Shown here piece by piece: positions 33,761-40,194 of a stretch of DNA of 40,194 nucleotides; the first letter of the stretch is position 1; every line of letters begins with the position of its first letter. The DNA is from Acidobacteriota bacterium. Lineage in GTDB: Bacteria > Acidobacteriota > Vicinamibacteria > Vicinamibacterales > UBA2999. The DNA is taken from positions 1-40,194 of the forward strand of contig JAUSDY010000075.1 of assembly GCA_030650395.1 (NCBI GenBank), in the 5' to 3' direction. The position numbers and the translations under genes are program-made. The notes below the pieces were generated by a model. That model was not told the origin of the DNA and did not search any database. It saw only the letters and a program-made list of their open reading frames with translations.

Positions 33761-35247
33761 TCGACAACAATCTTGATGCGGTCGCCAGGCTGCGGCTGCA
33801 CGTTCACCTCGCGGTCGTTCATGATCGCCAGCGTCGCGGCGTTGACGATGCCCTTGCCCTGGCGGGCCGCGATCGACTGCCACGAGTCGCCCTGGCGAAC
33901 GACGTAGAAGTCGATACGGTTCGGGCGGACCCGCGAGGCTTCGTCCGCGCTCAGTTGCCGGAACGATTTCAACGACGGTTGCAGGTCGCGATCGACGCGA
34001 TCGAAATCGGCCTCCGGCGCGAAGCCCGCGACCACGTACATCTGCCGGCCCATAGCGATGTGCACCGCGCGCATTAGCACCTTGCCGGTGCCCTTGGCGG
34101 TACCGCGATAGAGGCCAACGTGGGCTTCGAGGCCGTTGATCCGCTCCATGCGTCCATCCACTACGGTGTAGCCCGCCTTGCGCATCGCCTCTACCGCCGC
34201 GTCGGCAATCGATCGCCCGCCTTGGCCTCCGGCACCCACCGACGGCGCTTGCCCGCCGAAGCCTTGGCGTAGGCGGGGCTGTTCGACTTCCTGCAGCACC
34301 ATGTAGTGCTCGGTACCCGGCTCTTGCGCGAGCACCGCGTCGGGAGAATTGGTCACGTCCCATCCGTCCGGGAACTCGAGGCCGATCCGCAGCATCGGAT
34401 GCAGGAAGACGTTGCCGCGCACCACGCCGTCTTTCGGGTTGTCGCCGAAGACGAGGCCGTCGATCCGCTCCTGATATTGATCGCGATTGATCCTGGTGGC
34501 ATTAGCTGAGGCGAACTTCCCCGCCACCGGCTCCGCCTGGCCGACGCGCGCGCCCGGGGCCGGGTGCGTCGAGAGCCAGTTCGGTACGCCGCGCTCGCTC
34601 AAGGCGTCGACGCGTGCAAGCGTTGCAAGAAAGCGCGGCACACCCGACGGATCCCAACCGGCTGCCGAGCCGTACTCGACGCCAAGCCGATCCGCTTCGA
34701 GCTCGGCGTCGCGATCGTGCCTGAGGAACAACACGCCCAGCCCGCCGGCGCCGACCTCTGCGAAGGGCCGCGTACTCGGAACGAAAATGCTGAGCACGGT
34801 GAGGGCGAGATTGGCCTGCGCCTGGCGGGTGTACGCCTGCGCCGCATGTCGCGCGGTGACGTGCCCGATCTCGTGGCCCAGCACCCCCGCCAGCTCAGAC
34901 TCGTCGTCTAGGTACGCAAGAATTCCGCGAGTTAGGTAAATATAGCCACCCGGCAGCGCAAAGGCGTTGATGGCGGCGTTGTCGACGACCGTGAACGTCC
35001 ATGGCAGGTTGGGCCGGTGCGAGGTCCGCGCGAGATCGAGCCCGATGTTGGTGACGTAGCGCTGCAGCTCGGGGTCGTCGTAGACGCCCATCTCGCGGCG
35101 GATTTCAACGTCCTGCTGCTGGCCGATCGCAAGCTCTTCGGCCTCGCTCAGCAGCGACATCTGCCGCTTGCCCGTCACCGGATTGGTGGCGCAGGCCGCG
35201 GACAGAATTACGCACGCCGTAAAAAGGAAGCAGGTTCCTTTTCTCAT
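33751..35247 (-). CDS. M48-family metalloprotease with C-terminal LysM-like domain
   Basis: A protein of 498 aa. MRKGTCFLFTACVILSAACATNP looks like a lipoprotein or secretory signal; the open frame begins 18 codons earlier but homology starts here. The zinc site is HEIGH (H125, E126, H129), with the third ligand region DAELEADRLGVEYGSAAGWDP. This is the BepA/YfgC-like layout of periplasmic proteases that care for outer-membrane proteins. The tail FYVVRQGDSWQSIAARQG and QPQPGDRIKIV is LysM-like and should bind peptidoglycan. Residues about 324-345 (RLRQGFGGQAPSVGAGGQGG) are encoded by an inserted palindromic element. The final codons and the stop come from another repeat. Confidence 0.92.
   Translation of the reverse strand: MRKGTCFLFTACVILSAACATNPVTGKRQMSLLSEAEELAIGQQQDVEIRREMGVYDDPELQRYVTNIGLDLARTSHRPNLPWTFTVVDNAAINAFALPGGYIYLTRGILAYLDDESELAGVLGHEIGHVTARHAAQAYTRQAQANLALTVLSIFVPSTRPFAEVGAGGLGVLFLRHDRDAELEADRLGVEYGSAAGWDPSGVPRFLATLARVDALSERGVPNWLSTHPAPGARVGQAEPVAGKFASANATRINRDQYQERIDGLVFGDNPKDGVVRGNVFLHPMLRIGLEFPDGWDVTNSPDAVLAQEPGTEHYMVLQEVEQPRLRQGFGGQAPSVGAGGQGGRSIADAAVEAMRKAGYTVVDGRMERINGLEAHVGLYRGTAKGTGKVLMRAVHIAMGRQMYVVAGFAPEADFDRVDRDLQPSLKSFRQLSADEASRVRPNRIDFYVVRQGDSWQSIAARQGKGIVNAATLAIMNDREVNVQPQPGDRIKIVVDGV
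34215..34277. repeat. GCCCGCC...GGCGTAGGCGGG element in frame inside the M48 gene
   Basis: TTGCCCGCCGAAGCCTTGGC followed by GTAGGCGGG forms a hairpin (CCCGCC.../...GGCGGG, GCC/GGC), linked to a second GCCCGCC on its left. It shares CCGCCGAAGC with the 53-bp element core. On the minus strand it reads RLRQGFGGQAPSVGAGGQGG, a low-complexity loop. Confidence 0.75.
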
Positions 35248-35408
35248 GACCCGGTCAGTGCAACCTGTGTACCAGAACTGGCCGTCACGCTTTGCGGGCA
35301 TTCTGGGCAGATACAGGCTCGCCCAGGGCCTTCAAACCGAGATCGACCAATTCTGGTGACGAGCTCGGCCCATCAGGCCCCGAATTCTATCAGCGGATCA
35401 TTGCGCGC
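35248..35408. other. M48 upstream region
   Basis: About 160 bases between the M48 start and the stop of the small coiled-coil protein gene. No repeat family member, terminator or convincing promoter was found; the in-frame extension of the M48 ORF into it has no homology. Confidence 0.35.
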
Positions 35409-35720
35409 TTACGGCTTGAGTAGTCGAAACAACAGCGCCATGAGTGCGGTCGTGACCCCCACCTGGCCGATCCAGAATGTAAACGACCACCGCAGCAGCT
35501 CCACGCGGAGGTTCGCCATCTCCTGTCGGATTGCTGCGAAGCCCTCGATGAGATCTTCGCGCGATGCGAGATGCGCGATCTTCAGGTCGATTCGCTCTGT
35601 GCATGCCGTCATCACATTATCCCTCCACTGCTCACCGGAGCTCTCGATGTAATGGTAGAACGCGTGCGTCGCGTCTTCGCCCAGGCGTTCTCTGAGCGCG
35701 ACGGGGACTATCGGCTTCAT
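35409..35720 (-). CDS. Small coiled-coil protein with C-terminal membrane anchor
   Basis: A protein of 103 aa. Residues 25-75 (YIESSGEQWRDNVMTACTER, IDLKIAHLASREDLIEGFAA, IRQEMANLRVELLRW) are helical and probably coiled coil; residues 80-100 (FWIGQVGVTTALMALLFRLL) are one membrane segment. The layout matches small proteins of the LA_3696/DUF1640-like kind, which I recognise only weakly. It follows the oligopeptide permease operon in the same direction after 64 bases. No function can be given. Confidence 0.75.
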   Translation of the reverse strand: MKPIVPVALRERLGEDATHAFYHYIESSGEQWRDNVMTACTERIDLKIAHLASREDLIEGFAAIRQEMANLRVELLRWSFTFWIGQVGVTTALMALLFRLLKP

Positions 35721-35784
35721 TCCAGCATCCAGTCTCCAAACGCCCCTGACCGCAAGACGACGATGCCATCGTCTCGCCGGCTAG

Positions 35785-36708
35785 TCAACGGTCATTTTTC
35801 GTATCGTGATCTGCGGTCAACAAATTCGTGCCGAGCACAACCGCGAAGATGGCTGCAGCAGGCGCCAGCGTCCATGGAAAACGCGCGACGGAGCCGATGT
35901 TGGCAGTTTCTGCCAACATCGTGCCCCAGCTCGCGACCGGATCGGGAAAGCCGAGGCCGACAAACGACAACGTGGCTTCCGCGATGATGAAGGCGGGCAG
36001 CAGCAGCGTGGCCTGCACGATCAGGTACCCGGCGCATGCCGGGATCAAGTGGTGCACGAGAATCCGCGCCGGCCCGGCGCCGAGCGACTGCGCCGCCTGC
36101 ACGTATTCGCGATCGCGCTCGGCGGCCACGATCGCGCGCACGCCCTTCGCCACGAACGGCCAGCCCACGGCCACGAAGATCCATGACACCAGCAGGAACA
36201 CGGTCGATGCCGGCAGCACGAGCGGCAGCACCGCGCGCAGCACGAGCACGACGTAGATCACCGGCAGCACCAGCACGAAGTCGGCGACGCGCATCACCGA
36301 CTCGTCGATCCATCCGCCGCGGTAGCCGGCCCACGCGCCCGCGAGGGCGCCGAGCGTCACCGCGCCGAGCGTGGCCATCAGCGCGAGGCCAATCGAGGTG
36401 CGGGCGCCGTAGAGCAGCCGCGACAACACGTCGCGGCCGAAGCTGTCGGAGCCAAGCAGAAAAACCGGCGCATCAAGGCCGGCGCCAAACCACGGCAGCG
36501 GAACGGTGCGGGTCGTGTCGGCTTCGTAGCGCTGCTCGAGTCGATCGGCCAGCACGAGCGGATGCACCACTCCCGACAACTGCGGACGCATCGGCGGCGC
36601 GTGCAGGTAATCGCGGAACGCGCGGCCCGGCTCGTACGGCGCCAGCAGCGGCGACGACACCGCGAAGACGATGAGCGCGAGGACGAAGAGCGCGGCGCGC
36701 CGGGTCAC
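35785..36708 (-). CDS. Oligopeptide/nickel ABC transporter permease, OppC type
   Basis: A protein of 307 aa, inner membrane. Segment 1 (AALFVLALIVFAVSSPLLAP) is followed by LLGSDSFGRDVLSRLLYGAR, the hallmark of OppC/DppC permeases, and by the inner-membrane EAA-loop region EYVQAAQSLGAGPARILVHH and FVGLGFPDPVASWGTML. The start is GTG at 36708, overlapping the OppB stop by four bases (GTGA), so the two subunits are coupled. A long extracytoplasmic insert (about residues 35-85) is usual for this group. The ATPase subunits are not encoded nearby. Confidence 0.93.
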   Translation of the reverse strand: MTRRAALFVLALIVFAVSSPLLAPYEPGRAFRDYLHAPPMRPQLSGVVHPLVLADRLEQRYEADTTRTVPLPWFGAGLDAPVFLLGSDSFGRDVLSRLLYGARTSIGLALMATLGAVTLGALAGAWAGYRGGWIDESVMRVADFVLVLPVIYVVLVLRAVLPLVLPASTVFLLVSWIFVAVGWPFVAKGVRAIVAAERDREYVQAAQSLGAGPARILVHHLIPACAGYLIVQATLLLPAFIIAEATLSFVGLGFPDPVASWGTMLAETANIGSVARFPWTLAPAAAIFAVVLGTNLLTADHDTKNDR

Positions 36709-37673
36709 GAGCGGCCCTCGGCGCGGACCCGCGGATCGGCGATGGCCAGCAGCACGTCGGCGACGAGCGTGCCCAGCGCGAGAAAGACCGCGCCGCTCGC
36801 CGCGCAGCCGGCGACGAGATACAAGTCGCGCGCGCGCAGCGCGTCGTACATCAGGCGGCCGAGGCCGGGCCACGAGGTGACCACTTCGACGACGAACGAT
36901 CCGCTGAAGAGGCTCCCGATCATCACGCCGTAGAGTCCGAGCACGGGGCGCAGCGACGCCGGCCACGCATGGCGGACGATCGATTCGCGTTGGGTCAGGC
37001 CGCGAGCGCGACTCGCCGCGACGAAGGGCTCGCGATTGGCGCCTGCGATCGCCTGAGATTGCAGGCGCTCGAGCGACGCCGCCAGCGGCAGCGCCAGCGC
37101 CATCACCGGGATCGGCATGTGGCTGCCGATATCCGCCAGCCACGCGCCCCACGCCATATCGACTCCGGAGGCAGAGGTCATGCCGCCGACGGGGAGCCAG
37201 CCGGTGCGAGCCGCGATAAATACGAGGAACAGCGAGCCGACAAGCGGCGGCACCGACAAGCCCGCCACCGAGATCGCGCGAACGATCGCCGGGCCGAGGC
37301 CCCGCGCCCGGCTACCGGAGTAGACACCGAGCGGCAAGCCGATCAACGTGGCGAGCAGGATCGCCGCGGTTGCCAGCACGGCGGTATTGAGCGCGCGCTC
37401 GCTCAGCAGCGTGGTGACGGGCCGTGAATATAAAAGAGAGCGGCCGAAATCCAGCCGCGCCACGCCGCTGAGCCACGACCAGTACTGGACCGCGATAGGC
37501 CGGTCGAGGCCGAGCTCGACACGCATCCGCTCGCGGGTCTCGGCATCCACGCCCAACGCGATGTCGCTGGTGATGTCACCGGGCGCCAACTGCGTGAGCA
37601 GGAGCGCGGACGAGGACACGACAAAGACGAGGAGAAGCGCGAAGCCGAGGCGGCGCAGTAGATATCGCCCCAT
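36705..37673 (-). CDS. Oligopeptide/nickel ABC transporter permease, OppB type
   Basis: A protein of 322 aa, inner membrane. The N-terminus MGRYLLRRLGFALLLVFVVS and the following periplasmic stretch (LDRPIAVQYWSWLSGVARLDFGRS) are the OppB/DppB signature; the EAA loop is FVAASRARGLTQRESIVRHA, and TSWPGLGRLMYDALRARDLY is also characteristic. It forms the transport channel with the OppC-type protein. It starts six bases after the stop codon of the substrate-binding protein gene, so all three are one transcript. Confidence 0.94.
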   Translation of the reverse strand: MGRYLLRRLGFALLLVFVVSSSALLLTQLAPGDITSDIALGVDAETRERMRVELGLDRPIAVQYWSWLSGVARLDFGRSLLYSRPVTTLLSERALNTAVLATAAILLATLIGLPLGVYSGSRARGLGPAIVRAISVAGLSVPPLVGSLFLVFIAARTGWLPVGGMTSASGVDMAWGAWLADIGSHMPIPVMALALPLAASLERLQSQAIAGANREPFVAASRARGLTQRESIVRHAWPASLRPVLGLYGVMIGSLFSGSFVVEVVTSWPGLGRLMYDALRARDLYLVAGCAASGAVFLALGTLVADVLLAIADPRVRAEGRS

Positions 37674-37679
37674 GCCGAG

Positions 37680-39458
37680 CTACTGCGAGGCGGGCTTCGA
37701 CGGCGCCGGTTGCCGCACGGTGATGTGCTCGGCGTCCCACAGCAGCTGCGGACGCATGATCGACGGCGTCACGTCGCCGACCCGCGTGCTGACGCCCATG
37801 TAGAGGCGTGGCGCCACGAAATACAGCGCCGGCAGGTTCGCCGCGAAGATCTGCTGGACCTGGTCGAAGATCCGTTTCCGTTCGGCCTCATCGATCGTCG
37901 CCGCCTGCTTCAGCATCAGCTGATCGATCTCCCGCTCCCACTCGGTCGCCGGCGTCTTCTGGGCGATGTTCCAGATGTGGGCGGAGCCCGAGCTCAGCCA
38001 GAAGTCGAGCGACATCGCCGGGTCGAGCGAGCTTGCGGAATAGACGAAGAAGATCGCGTCGAAGTCGCCACCGAGCATGCGGTCGACCAGCGCGCCTTGC
38101 TCAATCGCGGAGACGTCAACGGCGATGCCAAGCGGCTTCAGGTCGTCGCGCAACACGGCAACGGAGCGCTCGAGCGAGCTGTTGCCGCGATACGTCAGCA
38201 CCGAGAACCGCGCTTCGGTGCCCTTCTCGTCTTCCAGCCACTCGTCGGCGTCGCGGTTGGCCAGGCCGAGCCCGGTCAGCAACGCCCTGGCGCGCTCGAG
38301 CGAGAAGGGATAGCGCGTTACGTTGGGCGAGAACCAGTTCTTGTTGCCCGGCGTAACCGGTCCCCAGATCGGTACGCCGGCGCCGAGGAACACGGTGTTG
38401 GCGAACGCCTCACGATCGACCGCGTGCGAGATGGCCTGCCGGAACTCTTTGCGCTGCAGCCAGGCGCCGCGAGGATCCTTCGCCCACTTCGCCGGCCTCA
38501 GGTTGAAGAAGAACACGTCCGCATCCGCGCCAACGCCTAGCTCCAGCAGCTGCAGCTTCTTCTGATTGACCAGCGGCCGCAGCGTGGCGATGTCTTCGGG
38601 CCGCACCTGCTGCTGCAACATGTCGAGCTGACCCGATTGCAGCCGCACCAGCTCGGCGTTCTGGTCGGGCACCACCTCGAAGATCACCTGATCGAGGTAC
38701 GGCAGCGGCTGTCCGGCGGCGTCCTTTTTCCAATAGCGGGGATTGCGATCGAACACCAGCCGCTGACCGGACTCGTAGCGTGTCAGCATGAACGGGCCGA
38801 TCGACACGAGATCGGCTATCGGTGTCCCCGCCGCCCACGCTGCCGCGAACTTGCCGGCGGCCAGCGCGGCTTGCAGTTTGTGCTTCGGCGCGATGTTCAG
38901 GTTATCGAGCAGCCGGATGCCCGGCCCGAACGGCGCCGGGTACTTGACCACCACCGTCCGCGCGTCGGGAGCTGAGACCTTGAGGGGCACACCATTGATC
39001 AGTAGACCGCTGGTCAGAACGCTCGCGGCTTTGGGGTCGTAGACCGCCTGGAACGAAAACAGCGCGTCGGCCGACGTGAACGGCGTTCCGTCGGACCAGG
39101 TGACGCCGTCACGCAGCGTCAGCGTGTAGGTCAAATTGTCGGCCGACACCGACCACTTTTCGGCGAGCGACGGCTCGACTTCCTGCGTGGAGCGGTTGAC
39201 GCGGACGAGCTTGCCCTGGGTCAGGATCGAAAACAGCTCCGTCGGTACGGCCTGCATCACGAGCCGGTTGAACGAGCGCGGCTCGCTACGCAAAGACGTG
39301 GTGAGCGTGCCGCCGCGCGGGTTGACCTCGCTGATGACGAGCTCGGTTTCGTTGCCGTTTCCGGCGCGTTCCTGCGCGCCCGACCACCAACGCCACCCGG
39401 CGAAGGCAACGGCGCCTAACAGCAGAACGCTCAGCAAGAGCCGCGGTTGTCGGTTCAC
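37680..39458 (-). CDS. Peptide ABC transporter substrate-binding protein (SBP_bac_5)
   Basis: A protein of about 592 aa from GTG 39458 (VNRQPRLLLSVLLLGAVAFA, a signal or anchor segment). A GTG at 39503 would add 15 residues and cannot be excluded. Family-5 binding-protein features include PRSFNRLVMQAVPTELFSIL, EPSLAEKWSVSADNLTYTLTL, DGVTWSDGTPFTSADALFSF, RQAISHAVDREAFANTVFLG and FWLSSGSAHIWN. It should capture oligopeptides or similar ligands in the periplasm and deliver them to the permease pair encoded downstream. The leader of roughly 115-160 nt is rich in inverted repeats. Confidence 0.92.
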   Translation of the reverse strand: MNRQPRLLLSVLLLGAVAFAGWRWWSGAQERAGNGNETELVISEVNPRGGTLTTSLRSEPRSFNRLVMQAVPTELFSILTQGKLVRVNRSTQEVEPSLAEKWSVSADNLTYTLTLRDGVTWSDGTPFTSADALFSFQAVYDPKAASVLTSGLLINGVPLKVSAPDARTVVVKYPAPFGPGIRLLDNLNIAPKHKLQAALAAGKFAAAWAAGTPIADLVSIGPFMLTRYESGQRLVFDRNPRYWKKDAAGQPLPYLDQVIFEVVPDQNAELVRLQSGQLDMLQQQVRPEDIATLRPLVNQKKLQLLELGVGADADVFFFNLRPAKWAKDPRGAWLQRKEFRQAISHAVDREAFANTVFLGAGVPIWGPVTPGNKNWFSPNVTRYPFSLERARALLTGLGLANRDADEWLEDEKGTEARFSVLTYRGNSSLERSVAVLRDDLKPLGIAVDVSAIEQGALVDRMLGGDFDAIFFVYSASSLDPAMSLDFWLSSGSAHIWNIAQKTPATEWEREIDQLMLKQAATIDEAERKRIFDQVQQIFAANLPALYFVAPRLYMGVSTRVGDVTPSIMRPQLLWDAEHITVRQPAPSKPASQ

Positions 39459-39503
39459 TTCTTGTCCAGTAGGCCAATGGATTGGCCGATTTTTTCCGTG
39501 CAC

Positions 39504-39620
39504 CCCGGGAGGTATTTCCCGGCGATTGCGTGCAAACGCCTGCCCCGTGCAACCTCAGCAGGTTAGACGAAGGCCAGTAACTGGCCGCCGGCTGCGACAA
39601 TCCGCTGGGTAGGCAGGCCC
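39504..39620 (-). promoter_or_regulatory. Structured leader of the peptide transporter operon
   Basis: Three dyads lie in the predicted 5' leader: GGCCAGT-A-ACTGGCC (39572-39586, perfect), AACCT-CAGC-AGGTT (39551-39564) and a CCGGGA...TCCCGG pair near 39515. They could be an operator and/or RNA hairpins. They match no riboswitch that I can recognise. Confidence 0.4.
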
Positions 39621-39622
39621 GC

Positions 39623-39652
39623 ATCGTAAACCACCAAACCCTGTAAATGCAA
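39623..39652 (-). promoter_or_regulatory. Sigma-70-like promoter of the peptide transporter operon
   Basis: On the minus strand TTGCAT (39652-39647), an 18-base spacer and TACGAT (39628-39623). Predicted start near 39616. One of the few promoters in the window with both boxes. Confidence 0.55.
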
Positions 39653-39686
39653 TCACTTAGAGGAAGCCTCCGATATTGCCGCGCTT

Positions 39687-39704
39687 CTGGCACCGCCCGT
39701 GCGA
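39687..39704 (+). promoter_or_regulatory. Sigma-54-type promoter (GG-N10-GC)
   Basis: CTGGCACCGCCCGTGCGA keeps the -24 GG (39689-39690) and -12 GC (39701-39702) ten bases apart, with the TGGCAC consensus. The start would be near 39714, just before the GGAGG ribosome site of the HTH gene. Confidence 0.6.
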
Positions 39705-39730
39705 ATAGCAATGGTGGAGGAACGCTTCGA

Positions 39731-39943
39731 ATGGATGTCCAACCTCTGTCGTTTAGTGAGCACCAGTTTCAGCCGCAGGTCGGTCGCAGCGTAAGCATCG
39801 AACAAGCCGCCCAGTTGTTGGGCGTGTCGCGCAGAACGGTTTATTACCGGATTCGCGACGGGCGGTTGCGGACGATTCGGACGCTCGGCGGTTCTCAGCG
39901 CGTGTTGGTGGATTCGGTAGAAGAAATGCGCGGCGCGCACTAG
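39731..39943 (+). CDS. Small helix-turn-helix protein, excisionase/MerR-like
   Basis: A protein of 70 aa. SVSIEQAAQLLGVSRRTVYYRIRDGRLRTIRTLGGSQRV contains the winged HTH of the excisionase (xis/MerR_17) type: helix pair AAQLLGVSRRTVYYRI and wing DGRLRTIRTLGGSQRV. It begins with a flexible 20-residue part. These small proteins act as DNA-binding regulators or recombination directionality factors; no integrase is in view, so a regulator is more likely. The ATG at 39731 has a GGTGGAGG site about 10 bases upstream and a sigma-54-like promoter at 39687. Confidence 0.82.
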   Translation: MDVQPLSFSEHQFQPQVGRSVSIEQAAQLLGVSRRTVYYRIRDGRLRTIRTLGGSQRVLVDSVEEMRGAH

Positions 39944-39952
39944 CGAGCCGCG

Positions 39953-40012
39953 AGGTGCCAGCTCCCCGGCATTTTAGGCACCTTAGGCTGCATTAGTTTT
40001 TTCGTATTTTTT
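39953..40012 (+). terminator. Probable terminator after the HTH gene
   Basis: AGGTGCC (39953-39959) and GGCACCT (39977-39983) can pair over 7 bases; two T-rich runs follow at 39997-40002 and 40006-40012. The distance from stem to T run is longer than usual, so this may instead be the leader of the next gene. Confidence 0.45.
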
Positions 40013-40024
40013 GGGGGCAATCTG

Positions 40025-40194
40025 ATGTTAAACCTGCAGACGACCGATCGCCGACGCGACAATCGACGCGCCCATCGATCGATGTGTCGTGGCATCGTGA
40101 TGGTTGCCGCGGCCCTGCTGGTTTCGCTCGCTGCTGCCGCCGAGGCGGGGCCATCGCGCGCCCGCCTGTCGTCGGACCTCGCCAAGCACCTCGA
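40025..40194 (+). CDS. N-terminal part of a secreted protein (3' end outside window)
   Basis: The frame starts at ATG 40025 after a GGGGG stretch and is open to the window end (56 residues). A basic start (TTDRRRDNRRAHRSMCR) is followed by a hydrophobic signal segment (GIVMVAAALLVSLAAAAEAG) and PSRARLSSDLAKHL. The last phrase resembles the start of the mature part of acidobacterial subtilisin-like (S8) proteases, but too little is present to be sure. Confidence 0.6.
   Translation, partial: MLNLQTTDRRRDNRRAHRSMCRGIVMVAAALLVSLAAAAEAGPSRARLSSDLAKHL

Noticed and set aside
35918-35936. TTGGCAGTTTCTGCCAA palindrome in the OppC-type gene
   Set aside because: It encodes conserved-looking codons (ETANIGS region) and matches none of the repeat families; probably chance.
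39504-39620. TPP, cobalamin or cyclic-di-GMP riboswitch
   Set aside because: The conserved boxes of these classes are absent; only generic dyads are seen.

Overview
The window is GC-rich DNA from what looks like an environmental member of the Acidobacteriota, probably the Vicinamibacteria lineage. This is inferred from gene content: a DUF1592/DUF1552 pair, a MacB/FtsX-type duplicated orphan ABC permease, an Oar-like TonB-dependent receptor with a carboxypeptidase-regulatory domain, remnants of PASTA-less Ser/Thr kinases fused to TolB-like propellers, DUF1028, and many small secreted proteins. lpxC shows a Gram-negative outer membrane. No rRNA, tRNA, CRISPR array or phage module was seen.

Layout. 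1-5027 (minus): a DUF1552 protein (cut by the window edge) coupled to a DUF1592-type cytochrome, then a secreted NHL propeller. 5198-11941 (plus): zinc alcohol dehydrogenase, a small secreted protein, a cytochrome c/copper-monooxygenase-like protein, an ABC permease and a Tat-exported thioredoxin-fold protein. The last is cut by an in-frame UGA exactly at the redox-active position, with a hairpin just downstream; I read it as a selenoprotein. 12006-14731: RodZ-like protein, CPBP membrane protein, and an unrecognised gene with two frameshifts. 14871-20450 (minus): lpxC, uvrA and an APC permease. 20530-24126: a toxin-antitoxin island (AbiEii-like nucleotidyltransferase, VapBC, RHH-MazF) lying between two truncated copies of the same Ser/Thr kinase 5' end. 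24140-31995: rhodanese-methyltransferase fusion, truncated tannase, DUF1028, TonB receptor, small membrane protein, IPT/NHL protein, HNH endonuclease. 32123-35720: NlpC/P60 lipoprotein, monofunctional transglycosylase, M48 protease with LysM-like tail, small coiled-coil membrane protein. 35785-39458 (minus): oligopeptide ABC transporter (SBP, OppB, OppC; no ATPases here). 39731 to the end: an excisionase-type HTH gene behind a sigma-54-like promoter and the start of a secreted protein.

The most unusual property of the window is its load of small palindromic elements. At least a dozen hairpin-forming repeats occur both between genes and in frame inside coding sequences (DUF1592 protein, uvrA, CPBP protein, transglycosylase, M48 protease). 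Within a family one part is constant, while the stem arms differ completely between copies yet stay complementary to each other. A second class is inverted arrays of 7-10 bp stutter units in intergenic gaps. A third theme is a TATAAT(CC) box 6-17 nt before several start codons, suggesting leaderless or nearly leaderless transcripts. Three single-base homopolymer insertions explain the frameshifts seen, so assembly error should be kept in mind.
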